From: Clostridia bacterium
Lineage (GTDB): Bacteria > Bacillota > Clostridia > Oscillospirales > CAG-272
Length of the DNA stretch: 8,344 nucleotides
Assembly: GCA_017411935.1 (NCBI GenBank)
Contig: JAFQPC010000072.1
Span: forward strand, 1-8,344
Reading direction: 5' to 3'
Shown here: one piece after another, positions 6,126 through 8,344 of the stretch
How the letters are laid out: each line of letters starts with the position of its first letter
How positions within the stretch are numbered: position 1 is the stretch's first letter
Translations under genes and position numbers: made by a program
The notes under the pieces: model-generated
The model's database searches: none
The model's input: only the letters and a program-made list of their open reading frames with translations
What the model was told of the DNA's origin: nothing

Positions 6126-6154
6126 ATTATATCATACCTTGGAAGAAAAATCAA
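6126..6154 (-). promoter_or_regulatory. Extended -10 promoter of the glycerol-1-phosphate dehydrogenase gene
   Basis: On the minus strand, TTGATT (6149-6154) and TATAAT (6126-6131) are separated by 17 nt, and the -10 is preceded by TGA, giving the extended TGnTATAAT form. A start near 6119 gives a leader of about 42 nt. The gene is therefore probably expressed independently of rqcH upstream. No strong terminator was seen between rqcH and this promoter, so some read-through is possible. Confidence 0.85.
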
Positions 6155-6202
6155 GAGTCTTGTCAAAATTTTATCAATTTTACCCATTTACTACGTATCA
6201 GC

Positions 6203-7963
6203 TTATTTTCCCTGCCGCATTGCCGCAATTTTTTCTGCGTTTGGCGTAACATACGCAGTCCAGTTAGTATGGTAGATCACAAATCCGGGTTTAGCTCCCG
6301 CAGGCTTCTTGACGTGCTTTGCCTGAAGATAGTCGACCGCGATCTTCTCGCCCTCTGCCTTCGAATAATACGCTGCGATCTCGGCGGCGGTGGTATAATC
6401 AAGGTCGGTCGGCTCACGTCCCTCGGTCACGAGAAGCACGTGCGAACCGGGAACTCCTTTGGCATGAAACCAAAGATCGTGCTTTTCCGCCAGACGGTGG
6501 GTAATATACTCGTTTTGTACGTTGTTTTTTCCGCAGAGCACACGCATTCCGTCGGGCGTCAGAAATTGCAGAACCACAGGCTTGTGCGCCTTAGGAACGG
6601 CATAGGATTTCATTCTCGACGCATATCCCGAGCGGTACAGCTCGTCGCGAATTTCGGCAAGATCGCTCGGACTTTCGGCTCTCGTCAGTGCCTCAAACAC
6701 AGTATAAATGTAGGAAAGCTCCTCTTCGCCAAGCGCGATCTGCTTGGCAAGCTCGATCTTTGCGGTCTTTGCTTTATTATATTTTTTATAATAGCGTTGC
6801 GCATTTTGCGAGGGAGAAAGACGGGTATCCATCTCCACTTCCACCTGACCAAACGTTCCGTCCTCACGGTAATCCTCATAATCTTCAAAGAGAACTTTTG
6901 ATTCTCCGCGAGAGAGACGGTAAAGATTGGCGGTAATAAGATCGCCGTATTTTTTATAGACGCTTCCCTGCTCACACGCGAGAAGCTCTGCTCGTTGGAG
7001 CTCGAGCTTTCGGTGGATTCTCGCCTCGGCATTCGTCAAAAGCTTCAAAATATCCGAAGCTCGCTGACGGACGCGCACCTCGCGGTCGCGGGTCTCAAAA
7101 TAGAGATCAAAGAGCTTTCCGACGCTCTCGAAGTGACGGCATTCCTTGTCTCCATACTGTAAAAGCGGTAAAAAGGAATACTCTACGGGTGTCTCGCCAT
7201 CAAGCACAAGGGAGGGAGAAAACTCCTCGTTCCGAACTCGGTCATACACCGAGGAAAAGGCTTGCCAAAGCTCGTCACCGAAGCAATATCGAAGGGGTGT
7301 ATCGGTGTGCCCCGTGGCAAGAAAAACGATCTCCCTCGCCACGACGGGAGCAACGCCAGAAAAGCTTGCCACAAGCCAACGGTCACACCCTCTCTCGGAC
7401 GGTGCTTCGGAAAGAAGCGTCAAAAAACGTTCCTTTGTCACCGTTAGGGGATTCTCTTTCCCTTGGGCGGGCGGGAGCTCGTAAACCATTCCCGGGAGCA
7501 ACTGTCGCATACTGTCCATCGAAAAATCGGTGGTGCGAAGCGCTGTGATGATCTTCTTGTCTCCGTCGGCAAAGATCAGATTTGAGTATTTTCCCATCAG
7601 CTCGGCAATGAGATATCTGCGGCATTCAAAGCCCATTTCGTCCCGCGTGTCAAAGCCGAGAAAAGCAACGCGGTCAAAGGATGCTTGCGAAACCTCGGTG
7701 AGCTTTGCTCCCTGCAAATATTTTCGCAAAAGCATACAGAACATCGGCGGATTTTGCGGATTCTCTTTCGAGATCTCGCTAAAGCCGATGCGCGGGTTTC
7801 CCGAGCCTGCGTTGATGAGAAGACGACGTCCGCCCTCAAAGCTTCGCATCTGCAAAACGATCTCGTCCCGTTCTGGCTGATAGACCTTTTCAATTCTTGC
7901 TCCGAGTGCCGCACGGCGGATCTCACTCAGCGTACAGGCTAACATTCCTGCGTCAAATGCCAT
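6203..7963 (-). CDS. rqcH: Ribosome quality control factor RqcH (NFACT family, Rqc2 homologue)
   Basis: This factor binds stalled 50S-peptidyl-tRNA complexes and directs addition of C-terminal alanine tails that mark nascent chains for degradation. Older annotation calls it fibronectin-binding protein. The 586-residue product has full family length. NFACT-N begins MAFDAGMLACTLSEIRRAAL, with NAGSGNPRIG and the NPPMFCMLLRKYL segment at 71-83. The conserved Asp-Arg pair needed for tailing is present in SFDRVAF as D97-R98. Charged helical segments around 285-345 and 385-430 fit the NFACT-C coiled coil. NFACT-R spans about 463-575, with GKNNVQNEYITHR (478-490) and DLWFHAKGVPGSH (496-508). The start has AGGAG 7 nt upstream. 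No consensus promoter was found in the short region before it, so it may be co-transcribed with the HAD gene or use a weaker promoter. Confidence 0.95.
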   Translation of the reverse strand: MAFDAGMLACTLSEIRRAALGARIEKVYQPERDEIVLQMRSFEGGRRLLINAGSGNPRIGFSEISKENPQNPPMFCMLLRKYLQGAKLTEVSQASFDRVAFLGFDTRDEMGFECRRYLIAELMGKYSNLIFADGDKKIITALRTTDFSMDSMRQLLPGMVYELPPAQGKENPLTVTKERFLTLLSEAPSERGCDRWLVASFSGVAPVVAREIVFLATGHTDTPLRYCFGDELWQAFSSVYDRVRNEEFSPSLVLDGETPVEYSFLPLLQYGDKECRHFESVGKLFDLYFETRDREVRVRQRASDILKLLTNAEARIHRKLELQRAELLACEQGSVYKKYGDLITANLYRLSRGESKVLFEDYEDYREDGTFGQVEVEMDTRLSPSQNAQRYYKKYNKAKTAKIELAKQIALGEEELSYIYTVFEALTRAESPSDLAEIRDELYRSGYASRMKSYAVPKAHKPVVLQFLTPDGMRVLCGKNNVQNEYITHRLAEKHDLWFHAKGVPGSHVLLVTEGREPTDLDYTTAAEIAAYYSKAEGEKIAVDYLQAKHVKKPAGAKPGFVIYHTNWTAYVTPNAEKIAAMRQGK

Positions 7964-7998
7964 AGTATCTCCTAAATAGTTAGTTTGGGATTGGAAAT

Positions 7999-8028
7999 CC
8001 TACTTTTCTTTTGAAAAAGAAAAGTAGG
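7999..8028. repeat. 13-bp perfect hairpin upstream of rqcH
   Basis: Positions 7999-8011 pair with 8016-8028 around a TGAA loop; the arms are CCTACTTTTCTTT and AAAGAAAAGTAGG. It lies 35 nt before the rqcH start codon within the likely leader or promoter region. On the minus strand its centre reads TTTTTCAAAA, the same ten bases found at the core of the terminal blocks of the 16-307 element. It could be a regulatory structure, a terminator remnant or a dispersed repeat. Confidence 0.65.
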
Positions 8029-8100
8029 CAAAAGAAAACTACACCAAATTTATCGTTACTCTCGCCAAGTCGTCTATACAGACTTCGGCTTTTTGAGGAA

Positions 8101-8134
8101 CAAAACCGTTGGACTCTACGTCCCAACGGTTTTG
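8101..8134 (-). terminator. Probable terminator hairpin after the HAD phosphatase gene
   Basis: Positions 8101-8112 pair perfectly with 8123-8134 (12 bp, CAAAACCGTTGG type arms, 10-nt loop). It begins 10 nt beyond the stop codon of the minus-strand HAD gene. The downstream arm contributes a short T run but no long U tract follows, so termination may be inefficient. A small open frame across 8039-8227 covers this hairpin and the 3' end of the HAD gene and is not taken as real. Confidence 0.6.
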
Positions 8135-8144
8135 GGTTGCGATT

Positions 8145-8344
8145 TTAAATTTTAAACATAATCCGATCAACGTCGTCGAGCGAGCCAAACGCAAAATCGG
8201 GCTGATCTGCGGGCAGAGCCGCGTCAACGTCTTCGGGCTGGGTCTCGCCCGAGAGCACGAGCACCGAGGTCACACCGAATTTTTTACCGAGCGCAATATC
8301 GGTATAAAGACGGTCGCCGAAAATGCACATTTCCTCGTTCTTAT
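8145..8344 (-). CDS. HAD-superfamily hydrolase, NagD-like (subclass IIA) phosphatase, 3' part only
   Basis: Only about 66 C-terminal residues are in the window; the frame is open to the edge and continues upstream beyond 8344. The visible part reads NEEMCIFGDRLYTDIALGKK, then GVTSVLVLSGET and a Phe/Asp-rich tail. GDRLYTDI is the motif IV acidic segment (GDxxxTDI) that binds Mg2+, and the following GxxSVLVLSGET is characteristic of the NagD/4-nitrophenylphosphatase-like subclass IIA. These cytosolic enzymes dephosphorylate small phosphorylated metabolites; the substrate cannot be predicted. The catalytic DxDGT motif and the cap domain lie outside the window. The first ATG visible (8330) is internal, not the start. 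Confidence 0.88.
   Translation of the reverse strand, partial: KNEEMCIFGDRLYTDIALGKKFGVTSVLVLSGETQPEDVDAALPADQPDFAFGSLDDVDRIMFKI

Noticed and set aside
8039..8227. Minus-strand 62-codon open frame overlapping the HAD gene end
   Set aside because: It overlaps the HAD coding region out of frame and spans the terminator hairpin, and there is no ribosome binding site evidence. More likely it is the translation of a repeat-like intergenic sequence.

Overview
The window looks like ordinary core chromosome from a low-to-mid GC member of the Bacillota, most likely an uncultured gut-type clostridium. The signs are strong Gram-positive Shine-Dalgarno sites, a TTG start, AT-rich intergenic DNA with near-consensus housekeeping (sigma-A type) promoters, and gene families typical of Clostridia: RqcH, an AraM-like glycerol-1-phosphate dehydrogenase and a NahK-like sugar kinase. 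The taxonomic placement is inference. I see no phage, insertion sequence, CRISPR array, tRNA or rRNA, and no obvious new multi-gene system.

Layout. Positions 1-314 have no credible gene and hold a dense palindromic element: two oppositely oriented copies of a roughly 103-nt structured unit around a hairpin-rich centre. pgk (315-1610, minus) follows directly. Divergent from it is a TIM-barrel sugar phosphate isomerase/epimerase (1802-2605, plus). This gene converges on a NahK-like sugar kinase (2630-3727, minus), and the two share one bidirectional terminator whose stem contains both stop codons. The kinase is divergent from an AraC-family regulator (3863-4711, plus). Both are served by overlapping promoters that match the consensus exactly on both strands and share a palindromic -10 region. 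The regulator converges on a glycerol-1-phosphate dehydrogenase gene (4782-6077, minus), with a 25-bp perfect hairpin between them. Upstream of that on the same strand are rqcH (6203-7963) and the 3' end of a HAD-family phosphatase (8145-8344, cut by the window edge), separated by a second hairpin-rich intergenic stretch.

How the genes relate. PGK is glycolytic. The kinase and AraC regulator form a regulator/target pair by promoter architecture, and the neighbouring isomerase may act in the same unidentified sugar pathway. G1P dehydrogenase makes the enantiomeric glycerol phosphate from DHAP. RqcH is the bacterial ribosome quality-control factor and is functionally separate. The parts most worth a second look are the regulatory and structured non-coding elements, not the proteins.
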